20,802 bases of DNA from CAZSPL01 sp964608735 (lineage in GTDB: Bacteria; JAJVIF01; JAPKYR01; CAZSPL01): NCBI GenBank assembly GCA_964608735.1, contig CAZSPL010000043.1:1-20802 (forward strand), written 5' to 3'. The notes below the pieces were generated by a model. That model ran no database searches and had not been told where the DNA came from. It was given only the letters and a program-made list of their open reading frames with translations. Positions 1 through 7,378 of the stretch are shown here, piece by piece. How positions within the stretch are numbered: the stretch's first letter is position 1; each line of letters starts with the position of its first letter. The position numbers and the translations under genes were made by a program.

Positions 1-1245
1 CACGAGGAGATAATCCAGGAAATCGACCCGACGATACTTGATTCAAAAGATAACACTGAAATTGTCAAGCAGACAGTTCAGAATATGATAATCGATAAGC
101 TGGCAAGCGAAGAGACGCCGCTCAGCAGGGCCGACAGGGAATCAATCCTGCAGGACCTGATGGATGAGGTCCTCGGGTACGGTCCGATACAGTGTTTCCT
201 CGATGACGATACGGTTACTGAAATTATGGTTAACGGTCCGGGGCGGGTATATGTCGAGCAGCGGGGAAAGCTCACCGTCACCGACAAGGAATTTCATGAT
301 AACAACCATGTGCTCAGGATCATCGAGAAGATCGTCGCGCCCCTGGGGCGTCGTATCGACGAGTCCACGCCGATGGTGGACGCGCGTCTTCCCGACGGCA
401 GCCGCGTTAACGCTATCATCCCCCCGCTCAGCCTTGTGGGGCCGTCAATCACCATTCGAAAATTCAGCCGCGACCCGTTCACGGTCGACGACCTTATCGG
501 GTTCGGCACCATTACGAAGGAGATGGCCGAATTGCTCGACGCCTGCGTAAGGGCGAGGCTGAATATCGTCGTATCGGGCGGTACCGGTTCCGGTAAGACG
601 ACTACGCTGAACGTGTTGTCGTCCTTCATCCCCGATACCGACAGGATAGTAACGATCGAGGACGCGGCCGAGCTTCAGCTCAGGCAGGACCATGTCCTCA
701 GCCTTGAATCGCGCCCGCCGAACATCGAAGGCAAGGGACAGGTCACCATCCGCGACCTCGTGAAGAACAGCCTGCGTATGCGCCCCGACCGCATAGTGGT
801 CGGCGAATGCCGCGCGGGTGAAGCGCTGGACATGCTCCAGGCCATGAATACGGGCCACGACGGCTCGCTTACCACGGGTCACGCGAATAGCCCGCGGGAT
901 ATCATAAGCCGTCTCGAAACCATGGTGCTCATGGCCGGCATGGACCTGCCGGTGAGGGCTATACGCGAACAGATGGCGAGCGCGCTGGACCTGATAGTCC
1001 AGCAGGCGAGGATGAGGGACGGCTCGCGCAAGATCACCCATATCACCGAAGTCGTGGGCATGGAACAGGACAAGATAACGTTGCAGGATATATTTCTTTT
1101 CAAGCAGACCGGCGTCGATGCGGAAGGGAATGTGCTGGGCGCGATGAAGCCGACAGGCATCATCCCCAAATTCTTCGAGCAGTTCGAGTCGATGGGTATC
1201 AAACTGGGCACGGATATTTTCTTCCCGGACGGCATGAAGATTTAA
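1..1245 (+). CDS. cpaF: Tad/Flp pilus secretion ATPase CpaF (TadA), 5' end cut by window
   Basis: This is the hexameric ATPase that powers assembly of the Tad (type IVc, Flp) pilus at the cytoplasmic face of the inner membrane. The reading frame is open from base 1, so the 5' end is missing and the ATG at 85 is internal. Numbering from the first complete codon, Walker A GGTGSGKT is at residues 193-200 (577-600). The Walker B region RIVVGE is at 264-269, and the His/Asp box GHDGSLTTGHANS, typical of the CpaF branch of type II/IV secretion ATPases, starts near 285. The N-terminal domain segment with IMVNGPGRVYVE and RRIDESTPMVDARLPDGSRV is also characteristic. About 414 residues are present and the family usually has 430-500, so little is lost. 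tadB and tadC follow on the same strand, confirming a Tad locus. The family is certain; only the true start is unseen. Confidence 0.96.
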   Translation, partial: HEEIIQEIDPTILDSKDNTEIVKQTVQNMIIDKLASEETPLSRADRESILQDLMDEVLGYGPIQCFLDDDTVTEIMVNGPGRVYVEQRGKLTVTDKEFHDNNHVLRIIEKIVAPLGRRIDESTPMVDARLPDGSRVNAIIPPLSLVGPSITIRKFSRDPFTVDDLIGFGTITKEMAELLDACVRARLNIVVSGGTGSGKTTTLNVLSSFIPDTDRIVTIEDAAELQLRQDHVLSLESRPPNIEGKGQVTIRDLVKNSLRMRPDRIVVGECRAGEALDMLQAMNTGHDGSLTTGHANSPRDIISRLETMVLMAGMDLPVRAIREQMASALDLIVQQARMRDGSRKITHITEVVGMEQDKITLQDIFLFKQTGVDAEGNVLGAMKPTGIIPKFFEQFESMGIKLGTDIFFPDGMKI

Positions 1246-1288
1246 TGTCAACACTTGAAGGGGGAAACCAAGGGGGGTGGAGCGAACA

Positions 1289-2266
1289 ATGAACTTAGTA
1301 ATAGTACTTGGATTTGTATTCGGAGCCGTGGTTCTCCTTGCATGGGGAATCAGTTCCGCCATCGCGCGCCCGCGCAGCACGGTGAAGGACCGCCTGCAGG
1401 ATTTCGTCGACCAGGCCAACAGAACCGAAACCGCGCAGCTTAAGGGTGAAAGGGCTCATGAGGTCGAAAAGAAGAGGGATGACATCTTCTCGGGCATCGA
1501 TAAGGCCCTCGAAAAACGGACCTTCGTACAGAAGATGATCCTCGAATTCCAGAAGGCGGATCTGAAGCTGCGGTATTCCGAGTATATCGGGATGTATATA
1601 GCGGCGATCGTGGTACCCGGGCTTATCGGGTTTGCGGTCACCGGCAAGCTGACGGGATTCCTGTTGCTGGCGATCCCGGGAGTTGTATTCCCGAGGATGT
1701 ATGTAAAGTTCCGCCAGATGCAGAGGATCAAGCATATCGACAACCAACTCGTGGATGCGTTGATGCTCATCTCGAATTCACTGAAATCGGGATACTCGTT
1801 CCAGCAGGGGCTGGAGCTTTGTTCCGAGGAATCCCCGGCGCCGATTTCGACTGAATTCCGGCGCGTGTTGATGGAGACGAACCTCGGTATGCCGATGGAC
1901 GAGACGCTGGATAACATGTCGGAGCGCGTACCGAGCGAGGACCTCGATCTGGTTATAACGGCGGTGAAGATCCAGCGGCAGATCGGCGGTAACCTTTCGG
2001 AGATCCTCGACAGGATAGTGCATACGATCAGGGAACGGATCCGTATCAAGGGCGAGATAAGCACCATGACGGCCCAGGGTAAATTGCAGGGGATCATCCT
2101 CACGCTCCTGCCGCCCGGCCTGACGGTGGGTATATATATGATGGACCCCGAATTCATGAGCCCGTTATTCGTCACGATGCTGGGCAAGATGATGCTCGGA
2201 GTGGCTATAGTTTTGCAGATATTCGGGGCGATAATGATCAAGAAAATCGTGGATATCAAAGTTTAA
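1289..2266 (+). CDS. tadB: Tad pilus inner-membrane platform protein TadB
   Basis: TadB is one of two paired integral-membrane platform proteins of the Tad pilus and works with TadC above the CpaF ATPase. The protein has one N-terminal membrane helix, a charged cytoplasmic stretch (about residues 30-85) and a central hydrophobic pair. A type II secretion F domain follows, with the motifs LISNSLKSGYSFQQGLE, GMPMDETL and VKIQRQIGGNLSEILD. A pair of C-terminal helices ends at KKIVDIKV. An in-frame GTG at 1277 would add four residues, but the G-rich Shine-Dalgarno stretch at 1271-1282 fits the ATG at 1289 better. The resulting 325 aa is normal for the family. The gene lies 43 bases after cpaF and 24 bases before tadC, as expected for one operon. 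Confidence 0.94.
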   Translation: MNLVIVLGFVFGAVVLLAWGISSAIARPRSTVKDRLQDFVDQANRTETAQLKGERAHEVEKKRDDIFSGIDKALEKRTFVQKMILEFQKADLKLRYSEYIGMYIAAIVVPGLIGFAVTGKLTGFLLLAIPGVVFPRMYVKFRQMQRIKHIDNQLVDALMLISNSLKSGYSFQQGLELCSEESPAPISTEFRRVLMETNLGMPMDETLDNMSERVPSEDLDLVITAVKIQRQIGGNLSEILDRIVHTIRERIRIKGEISTMTAQGKLQGIILTLLPPGLTVGIYMMDPEFMSPLFVTMLGKMMLGVAIVLQIFGAIMIKKIVDIKV

Positions 2267-2290
2267 GGATATCCGCCGAGGAGAAGCGAA

Positions 2291-3211
2291 GTGTTAATTT
2301 TAATAGGAATAGCGGCGTTCATCTTCGTGGCCACGCTGGCATACTCGCTGATGCCGTCCAAGCCGGCGATGGACACAATACAGGAGCGCCTCAAAGCGAT
2401 GGCGGCGGACAGGCAGGTGATCGATCTCACCGAGATAGAGCTGTCCAAGCCCTTTTCCGAGAGGGTGTTGCAGCCAATAATCGACAGGATCGGTGGTCTG
2501 CTGAAGGCAATTACACCGAACGAGGTTCTCGCCACGACGCAAAAGAAGATCAATGCGGCGGGCTTGCACACGCAGCCGATGACTATCGTGACCATGCAGG
2601 TCATCATAGCGGTGCTTTTCCCCGGCGTGCTCGCGATGATGGGTGTAGTGGCCAAGTCTGATCCGCTGAAAGCCGCGATGATGCTCATCGGTTCGAGCTT
2701 GATGGGCTATATGATGCCGAGTATGTGGCTCGGCAGCAAAGTGAAGGCAAGAGGGAACGAGATACGCAGGGCGCTTCCCGACGCCCTCGACCTTCTCACG
2801 ATAAGCGTCGAAGCGGGCCTCGGTTTCGATTTAGCCTTGATGAGGGTTGTCGAAAAAACCAAGGGGGCTCTTTCGAGCGAGTTCGGCAAGACGCTCCTTG
2901 AAATCAGGATGGGCAAGCCGCGTCGCGATGCCCTGAAGGACACGGCGAATCGGCTCGATGTGCCCGACCTGAACCAGTTCATCAGCGCGCTGGTCCAGGC
3001 CGACAAGCTCGGCGTCTCGATAGGCAACGTGCTGAGGGTCCAGTCGGACCAGATGCGGCACAAGCGGAGGCAGCGCGCGGAAGAGACTGCGATGAAGGCC
3101 CCGCTGAAGATGAGCTTCGTGCTCGTATTCTTCGTGCTTCCCGCGCTTCTCATCGTACTTCTCGGTCCCGCGGCGATAAGCGTAGTCGAGCAGCTTGGCG
3201 GCAACCTGTAG
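2291..3211 (+). CDS. tadC: Tad pilus inner-membrane platform protein TadC
   Basis: This is the second platform protein of the Tad pilus, related to TadB and placed directly after it as usual. The GTG start at 2291 is preceded by GAGGAGA (2277-2283) at good spacing. The 306 aa protein has an N-terminal membrane helix, a soluble segment and a hydrophobic pair at roughly residues 98-155. Its type II secretion F domain contains ALPDALDLLTISVEAGLGFD and, further on, LGVSIGNVLRVQSDQMR and RRQRAEETAMKAPLKM, the strongly conserved TadC signature. The last membrane helix (VLVFFVLPALLIVLLGPA) is near the C-terminus. Length and order match known Tad loci. No pilin, prepilin peptidase, secretin or TadZ gene is inside the window, so those must lie upstream or elsewhere. 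Confidence 0.94.
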   Translation: MLILIGIAAFIFVATLAYSLMPSKPAMDTIQERLKAMAADRQVIDLTEIELSKPFSERVLQPIIDRIGGLLKAITPNEVLATTQKKINAAGLHTQPMTIVTMQVIIAVLFPGVLAMMGVVAKSDPLKAAMMLIGSSLMGYMMPSMWLGSKVKARGNEIRRALPDALDLLTISVEAGLGFDLALMRVVEKTKGALSSEFGKTLLEIRMGKPRRDALKDTANRLDVPDLNQFISALVQADKLGVSIGNVLRVQSDQMRHKRRQRAEETAMKAPLKMSFVLVFFVLPALLIVLLGPAAISVVEQLGGNL

Positions 3212-3232
3212 GTGGTCGGGCGAGGTGTAGAT

Positions 3233-3577
3233 ATGCGCGCGGAACTTGGAACGGACGGCATTGTAATAGCGGAAAAAGTTGAAGAAGCAAAGACATTTTT
3301 CACGAGGCTTCGTGGGCTGATGTTCAGGAAGAAGCTTCCGTCGGGTGAAGCGTTGTTGATTAAACCGTGCGATTCAATACATACGTTTGGGATGAAATTC
3401 TCGATCGACGTTTTATTTCTCGATTCAGCAGGCAGGATAGTGAGGGCAGTGCGTTCACTGGCCCCGGGAAAGGTAGTGGGTCCCGTAAGGGGCGGTAAGG
3501 CGGTACTGGAGATGGGGTCGGGGAGTCTTCCTGTTGATTTCGAGATCGAAGGCCGGGTTGTCAGATTTACCGGCTGA
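3233..3577 (+). CDS. DUF192 family protein at the end of the Tad operon
   Basis: This small protein of about 114 aa has the whole DUF192 signature: TRLRGLMFRKKLPSGEALL, then PCDSIHTFGMKFSIDVLF, a DSAGRIV turn, an LAPGKVVGPVRGGKAVLE segment and a short final strand. The biochemical role of the family is unknown. Members are often exported or sit beside Tad-type pilus genes, but this one shows no signal peptide. An in-frame GTG at 3212 directly abuts the tadC stop and would add seven residues. The ATG at 3233 with GAGGT at 3222-3226 is the better start. It is the last gene before a strong terminator, so it is probably co-transcribed with cpaF-tadB-tadC. Family assignment is firm; function is not known. 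Confidence 0.88.
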   Translation: MRAELGTDGIVIAEKVEEAKTFFTRLRGLMFRKKLPSGEALLIKPCDSIHTFGMKFSIDVLFLDSAGRIVRAVRSLAPGKVVGPVRGGKAVLEMGSGSLPVDFEIEGRVVRFTG

Positions 3578-3612
3578 GCAGTACCCGTAATTGCAGGCAA
3601 GCATAGGTTAAA

Positions 3613-3643
3613 GGGCCGGCCATCTGCCGGCCCGCTTTATTTT
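3613..3643 (+). terminator. Rho-independent terminator closing the Tad operon
   Basis: A perfect 8-bp GC stem (GGGCCGGC at 3613-3620 pairing with GCCGGCCC at 3626-3633) with a five-base loop is followed by GCTTTATTTT. It lies 36 bases after the DUF192 stop and before a TATAAT box, so it separates two transcription units. Confidence 0.85.
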
Positions 3644-3685
3644 ACATATCCAATCCCCACAAGTGGAAAAAACGGTCGTGAGCGA

Positions 3686-3691
3686 TATAAT
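3686..3691 (+). promoter_or_regulatory. -10 box of promoter for the exported protein gene
   Basis: A perfect TATAAT stands 21 bases before the TTG start at 3713, giving an expected leader of about 14 bases that contains the GGGAGGT ribosome binding site (3702-3708 region). No convincing TTGACA-like box is visible 16-18 bases upstream. The call rests on the -10 hexamer and on its position just after a terminator. Confidence 0.5.
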
Positions 3692-3712
3692 GCATAGCCG
3701 CGGGAGGTAATC

Positions 3713-4981
3713 TTGGCCCGGAAGGCATTTCTTTTTTTCATCGCGGTATCGCTTCTGCTTGTATGTCCGTCCGGACAAACGGCATGGGCCGGCGAAGCCA
3801 AACCTCTTACTATCGTTAGGGCATCGGTGGATGAAAACGACATATGGACCGTCGACGAGTTCACATCGGTGCCGGCATCGGGGCTTGCCGGAGCGTTCGA
3901 GCTTCCGGCGGATTCAACGGGGATGAGCGTATCGCTGATAGATTACGCCCTGTTCCGCGCGAGGTACCTGGTCGATTTCGAAGGTGCTTTGCGCGAAGGC
4001 ATCGCGCTGGAATTCCAGCGCCGCGATCGAATCAAACGGGCGTCATATGTCGGGGCATACCTCTACTGCATCCCGGCCTGGCCGCTGCACCTGCTGTGGG
4101 AGCTTCCCTTGTCGGGAGCGGAGAAGGACCGGATGCTGGACAAGGAAGGGATAACGATCGTCCTTCCAACGGTTGAGTCGTCATCGATAGGCGAAATCCC
4201 CTTATCGATAACCGGCGATGGGCACCTCGAACTCGCCGGAAGCACTGGTGAATTGGATTTGGCGAGTTACCCCGGAAGTGATGGGGTAGGGCTGCATCTG
4301 TCTTATGAAAGCGAATCCAAGGTGAGCATTCCCGAGCCGTTCCCGGGATGGGGGGGGGATACGGCGGGTGAAATTCTGCTTCTTCTGGACTCGCCGGGCG
4401 GCCGTGGTATGCATGCGGGAATCGAGCCATCGGGATTCGAGGTGTATGCATCGAAATGGCCCGGGCGCTACGAGTGGGCCATGGGTAGCGCGGTGCTTGT
4501 GTTCGTCGAAGAGACCGCGTATCTCGGCGTACGGCGTATCAAGGCGGAAGGGGATGCCGCCATTTCGGTGGATACATTGATGCCCGAGGATATATCCCTC
4601 GTGGAAAGGCTCAGCAATGAATGGCCCCCGGTCAACAGCCTGATGAGCCGGAGCCCGTATTTTATGCTGGTATTGCCGGGATTGCTGATAGTGTTTGTCG
4701 TATTCCTCGCGGTGAATGCCCTGCTGCTGAGGATAAGCTACCGGCGCAGGATATTGAATGCGATACTCGATGCGTTAGCGTGCCAGGCTTGTATCCTGTT
4801 TATCGGGACAATCCTGTCGCCTTTCCTCGGGCTTGGATGGATAGGGGGAGCGTATGTCGCCGGGAGGTACTTGAAGCGGCGGTATCCCCGGGCCGGGCAC
4901 GCGTGGCTCGCGATGGTGATACATGCTCTCGCGGTAATGATAATTTACGAATTCATGTTCGCGAATCCGCTGTGGATATAA
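3713..4981 (+). CDS. Unknown exported protein with C-terminal membrane domain
   Basis: I do not recognise this 422 aa protein. The TTG start has a strong GGGAGGT ribosome binding site six bases upstream. Residues 1-27 form a classical Sec signal peptide: MARK, a hydrophobic core, then a likely cut after AWA. Residues 28-310 form a beta-rich extracytoplasmic region with no known motif that I can see. Three hydrophobic segments follow, at about 317-339, 352-380 and 398-415, with a basic loop SYRRRR-like between the first two and YLKRRYPR before the last. The topology is therefore an exported domain anchored by a C-terminal membrane bundle. It is its own unit, with a terminator before and a promoter after. 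A run of nine G at 4350-4358 lies inside the exported domain. A role at the cell envelope is inferred only from topology. Confidence 0.8.
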   Translation: MARKAFLFFIAVSLLLVCPSGQTAWAGEAKPLTIVRASVDENDIWTVDEFTSVPASGLAGAFELPADSTGMSVSLIDYALFRARYLVDFEGALREGIALEFQRRDRIKRASYVGAYLYCIPAWPLHLLWELPLSGAEKDRMLDKEGITIVLPTVESSSIGEIPLSITGDGHLELAGSTGELDLASYPGSDGVGLHLSYESESKVSIPEPFPGWGGDTAGEILLLLDSPGGRGMHAGIEPSGFEVYASKWPGRYEWAMGSAVLVFVEETAYLGVRRIKAEGDAAISVDTLMPEDISLVERLSNEWPPVNSLMSRSPYFMLVLPGLLIVFVVFLAVNALLLRISYRRRILNAILDALACQACILFIGTILSPFLGLGWIGGAYVAGRYLKRRYPRAGHAWLAMVIHALAVMIIYEFMFANPLWI

Positions 4982-4994
4982 TATTTCCGCGGCA

Positions 4995-5023
4995 TTGCAT
5001 TGAATTTTAGTTTCTGATATATT
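4995..5023 (+). promoter_or_regulatory. Sigma70-type promoter for the Hsp70-SBD/coiled-coil unit
   Basis: TTGCAT (4995-5000), a 17-base spacer and TATATT (5018-5023) form a good promoter, with TG one base before the -10 box (an extended -10). The expected start of transcription near 5030 leaves a leader of about 46 bases before the ATG at 5077. It is the best-formed plus-strand promoter in the window and would drive the three genes ending at 7282. Confidence 0.55.
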
Positions 5024-5076
5024 TGCGATACTCTGAGCGCCCCGGCACCGGCTGGTGGCGATAGATAGGCTACGCG

Positions 5077-5724
5077 ATGGAAAAAGAAAGCGCCCGCGAG
5101 GAGGAACATAATGGTGAACCGTCCGCTGAGAACGAATCGAAAGCGGTAACGGCGGGCGACGATAGCCTTGATGCAATGGAACTTGCCCCCGATGAAGTTC
5201 CCGGCATCGATATAATTGACGACGAGCCTCCTCCCGAATCGAAGGAGCAAGGGTCCGGCTCGGCGCTCGAGAGGTCCATCGGGATCGGGCTGCCATCGGA
5301 CCGTTACAGGGTGATACTTCCCAAGGGCTCTTTCCCCCCGCTGAACGGACGGCAGCAGTTTATCGCCCGGCTGCGGGACCGAGACAAGGTATCATTCCGG
5401 ATTTTCCAGGGGGATGAAGAACTGGCCAGCGAGAATGAGTTCCTCGCGGAGGTCGGTATGGTCGGAATCGCACTAAACAACGAGGAGAAAGCTTTCCTCG
5501 AAGTGGATTTCCACCTGAACATTGACAGGATACTGAGGATTCGCCTGCAGGATAAGTTTGGCGAGAAGGAATCATATATCATCCTGGACATGACGGGGAA
5601 ACGCAAGGCGTCAATCAGGGAAGACAGCATCGGAGATTTGATGCGCAAGCTTGAATCGATAGAGCAGAAGGTAGGCGAGCTGAGTCATGGTACTCGCGGA
5701 GGGGCGGGCGGCGCAATGAAGTAA
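5077..5724 (+). CDS. Stand-alone Hsp70-like substrate-binding beta domain protein
   Basis: This 215 aa protein is in three parts. Residues 1-62 are acidic and probably disordered. Residues 66-172 follow, block by block, the beta-sandwich substrate-binding domain of DnaK/Hsp70: RSIGIGLPSD (like SLGIET), a VILPKGSFPP segment (like LI.RNTTIP), VSFRIFQGDEELASEN (like V.I.VLQGER.MA.DN) and LAEVGMVGI (like LG.F.L.GI). The match ends with LEVDFHLNIDRILRIRLQDK, then GEKES (like IEVTFDID.NGIL.V.A.DK.TGKE). Residues 181-203 form a short amphipathic helix. There is no ATPase domain, and an in-frame TAG at 5062 just before the ATG rules out a longer protein. No strong ribosome binding site is visible; AGG at 5067-5069 is the nearest. 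Two coiled-coil genes follow on the same strand. The homology is inferred from motif order; a holdase or peptide-docking role is a guess. Confidence 0.72.
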   Translation: MEKESAREEEHNGEPSAENESKAVTAGDDSLDAMELAPDEVPGIDIIDDEPPPESKEQGSGSALERSIGIGLPSDRYRVILPKGSFPPLNGRQQFIARLRDRDKVSFRIFQGDEELASENEFLAEVGMVGIALNNEEKAFLEVDFHLNIDRILRIRLQDKFGEKESYIILDMTGKRKASIREDSIGDLMRKLESIEQKVGELSHGTRGGAGGAMK

Positions 5725-5771
5725 CCGGGGGCGGGCGACAGCAAGCAAGTCTCACAGGAGGATGCACCGAG

Positions 5772-6512
5772 ATGGGTCAGAGTGCTGAAGACAGAGACAA
5801 GGAACTTAAGGAGCTTACCCTTAAGTACGAGATCGAGAAGCAGAAAAACCGGAAGATGCAGCAGGAGCTGGATATTCTGAAGCAGAAGTTTGAGAAGCTC
5901 CAGATGCAGCCGAAAGCGCCTCCACCGCCTTCACAGGCGCCGTTTGCCGGAGGAGGGGGGGGAGGAGCGCTGCCTTCGACGGTGCCGCGCGGTCCCGGCG
6001 CGCCCGAGAGCGATCTGACGCAGTTCATCGACAGCGGGCTGAAGGACTCGGTCGCCGGCGTGGAGATTGAGGAGTTGAAGTCGAAGCTCGAATCGCTGAC
6101 CCACCAGTACCGCCAGGCCGAGCAGGAGAAGTGGGACATCGCCCGCAAGAATATCGAGCTGAAGGAGCAGCATCAGAGGCTCAAGGTCAAAGGGGTCAAC
6201 CTGAAAAAGGATATCGAAAGCCTCAACGAAAAATTGGACAGGAAAGAGAACCAGAACTTCAAGTCCCGCCTCGAAATAACCGACCTGAAGAAGGAAAATA
6301 ACCGCGCGGAGGAAATCGCCGGCGTAAACACGAAGCAGCGCGAAACGCTCGAGAAGCAGATAGCCGACCTCGAAGCGCGCGTCGAGGAAGAGCGGAAACG
6401 CCTGAAGGAAGAAAGGCGTTTCAGGGACATGGTTCATGCCGAATACCAGAGGCACCGTGACATGCTCGGTGAGTATGAGACTCATTGGGCCGCCAAGATA
6501 TATAACCGTTAG
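5772..6512 (+). CDS. Coiled-coil protein with Pro/Gly-rich linker
   Basis: The family is not recognised. The protein is 246 aa with a CAGGAGG ribosome binding site (5755-5761) ahead of the ATG. Residues 5-45 form a charged heptad helix. Residues 46-80 are a Pro/Gly linker (KAPPPPSQAP, six Gly in a row, then PRGPGAPE). Residues 97-217 form a long coiled coil rich in Glu, Lys, Leu and Arg. The tail RFRDMVHAEYQRHRDMLGEY, then ETHWAAKIYNR, has more aromatic residues and may be a docking tip. There is no signal peptide or membrane segment, so it is probably cytoplasmic. It lies 47 bases after the Hsp70-type domain gene and 50 bases before a second coiled-coil gene, with no terminator between, which suggests a shared operon and complex. 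A run of eight G (5955-5962) encodes the glycine part of the linker. Confidence 0.78.
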   Translation: MGQSAEDRDKELKELTLKYEIEKQKNRKMQQELDILKQKFEKLQMQPKAPPPPSQAPFAGGGGGGALPSTVPRGPGAPESDLTQFIDSGLKDSVAGVEIEELKSKLESLTHQYRQAEQEKWDIARKNIELKEQHQRLKVKGVNLKKDIESLNEKLDRKENQNFKSRLEITDLKKENNRAEEIAGVNTKQRETLEKQIADLEARVEEERKRLKEERRFRDMVHAEYQRHRDMLGEYETHWAAKIYNR

Positions 6513-6562
6513 CGGGAACCTGCCGCCGTATTTATGCCTTATTTAGACAAGGAGTTAAGCAG

Positions 6563-7282
6563 ATGGCTGAAGACAGGCACATCCTCAAGGAAAAGATCAA
6601 GCTCAGGAAGGAGATCGGTCTCGTCGAGGCTCAGATAGACGCCACGCGCAAGAGCCAGCAGGAGAAGGTCACCGAGAATGAGAAGGTGGAGAAGGATATC
6701 GCGGGCGTCGAACAGGACAACATCAAGCTCGAAGAGCAGATACAGGAGCTCGAAGGCCAGATTTCCGAGCTCGATACCGAATTCAAGGAAGCCCAGCTTA
6801 CTGCCGGACGCCTTCGCAAAATGATAAAGATGAGCAACGAGAGGGCCGAAACCGAGGAGAAGAATATCAAGACTCTCAGCAAGGAGCTTGACGGCCTCAA
6901 CGATTCCCTCGACAGGCTGAGACGCGACATCAAGCGCGAGATCGACGAGCGCAAGAACCTCGAATACCAGCTTAAGACGACCCAGGCCCGGATAGACGAG
7001 ATGGAGACGAAGTTCCTCGCGAAGGTATTTGTCACGCGCCGCATAAAGAAGGACGAGAAGTACTTCCCCAAGGGCAAGTCCGCCGAGGAGATAGCGCTGG
7101 AAGCCGCCGACGACCTTGAAAGGGCAAGGGAAGCCGCCGAGGCTGAAGAGGCGAAGGCGAAGGAGCGGAAGAAGGCCGAGGAAGCGAGGGGGCGTGCCGA
7201 AGCCAAAGAGAAGGGCGAGACCGAGCAGAAGGCGGAGAAGAAAGGGGAGACATCGGAAGAAGGACTCGACCTTTCAATGTAG
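6563..7282 (+). CDS. Coiled-coil protein with Lys/Glu/Ala-rich tail
   Basis: The family is not recognised. The protein is 239 aa, and AAGGAG (6549-6554) gives a well-spaced ribosome binding site for the ATG. Residues 5-155 are an almost unbroken coiled coil with regular heptads, including IKLEEQIQELEGQISELD and DGLNDSLDRLRRDIKREIDE. A basic/aromatic break, FVTRRIKKDEKYFPKG (156-171), is followed by a low-complexity helix of Ala, Glu, Lys and Arg (172-230) and the end GLDLSM. No membrane segment or signal peptide is present. The first residues (AEDR) resemble those of the preceding coiled-coil protein, but the two are not clearly paralogous. A strong terminator follows 23 bases after the stop, so this is the last gene of the unit. 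Function is unknown; a scaffold or filament partner of its neighbours is possible. Confidence 0.78.
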   Translation: MAEDRHILKEKIKLRKEIGLVEAQIDATRKSQQEKVTENEKVEKDIAGVEQDNIKLEEQIQELEGQISELDTEFKEAQLTAGRLRKMIKMSNERAETEEKNIKTLSKELDGLNDSLDRLRRDIKREIDERKNLEYQLKTTQARIDEMETKFLAKVFVTRRIKKDEKYFPKGKSAEEIALEAADDLERAREAAEAEEAKAKERKKAEEARGRAEAKEKGETEQKAEKKGETSEEGLDLSM

Positions 7283-7305
7283 TTCAGATAAAGCCTCGAT
7301 GAATC

Positions 7306-7330
7306 GCCGGTGACATACCGGCTTTTTTTT
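7306..7330 (+). terminator. Rho-independent terminator after the coiled-coil genes
   Basis: A 6-bp stem (GCCGGT at 7306-7311 with ACCGGC at 7317-7322), a five-base loop and eight T residues (7323-7330) form a textbook intrinsic terminator. It ends the unit that starts at 5077. Confidence 0.9.
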
Positions 7331-7358
7331 CGGGTGGATGCCGCATCCGGTTTGGTTC

Positions 7359-7364
7359 TATAAT
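7359..7364 (+). promoter_or_regulatory. -10 box of promoter for the GT2 gene
   Basis: TATAAT lies 14 bases before the ATG at 7379. The expected transcription start near 7371 leaves only about eight leader bases, with no Shine-Dalgarno sequence. The box comes right after a terminator, which supports a new unit here. No good -35 box is visible. Confidence 0.5.
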
Positions 7365-7378
7365 GTCGGATTGTAGAA

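Noticed and set aside
445..1419. Minus-strand open frame of 324 codons across cpaF and into tadB
   Set aside because: It is antisense to a certain CpaF gene, has no recognisable protein features, and is His/Arg-rich as expected of a shadow frame in GC-rich DNA.
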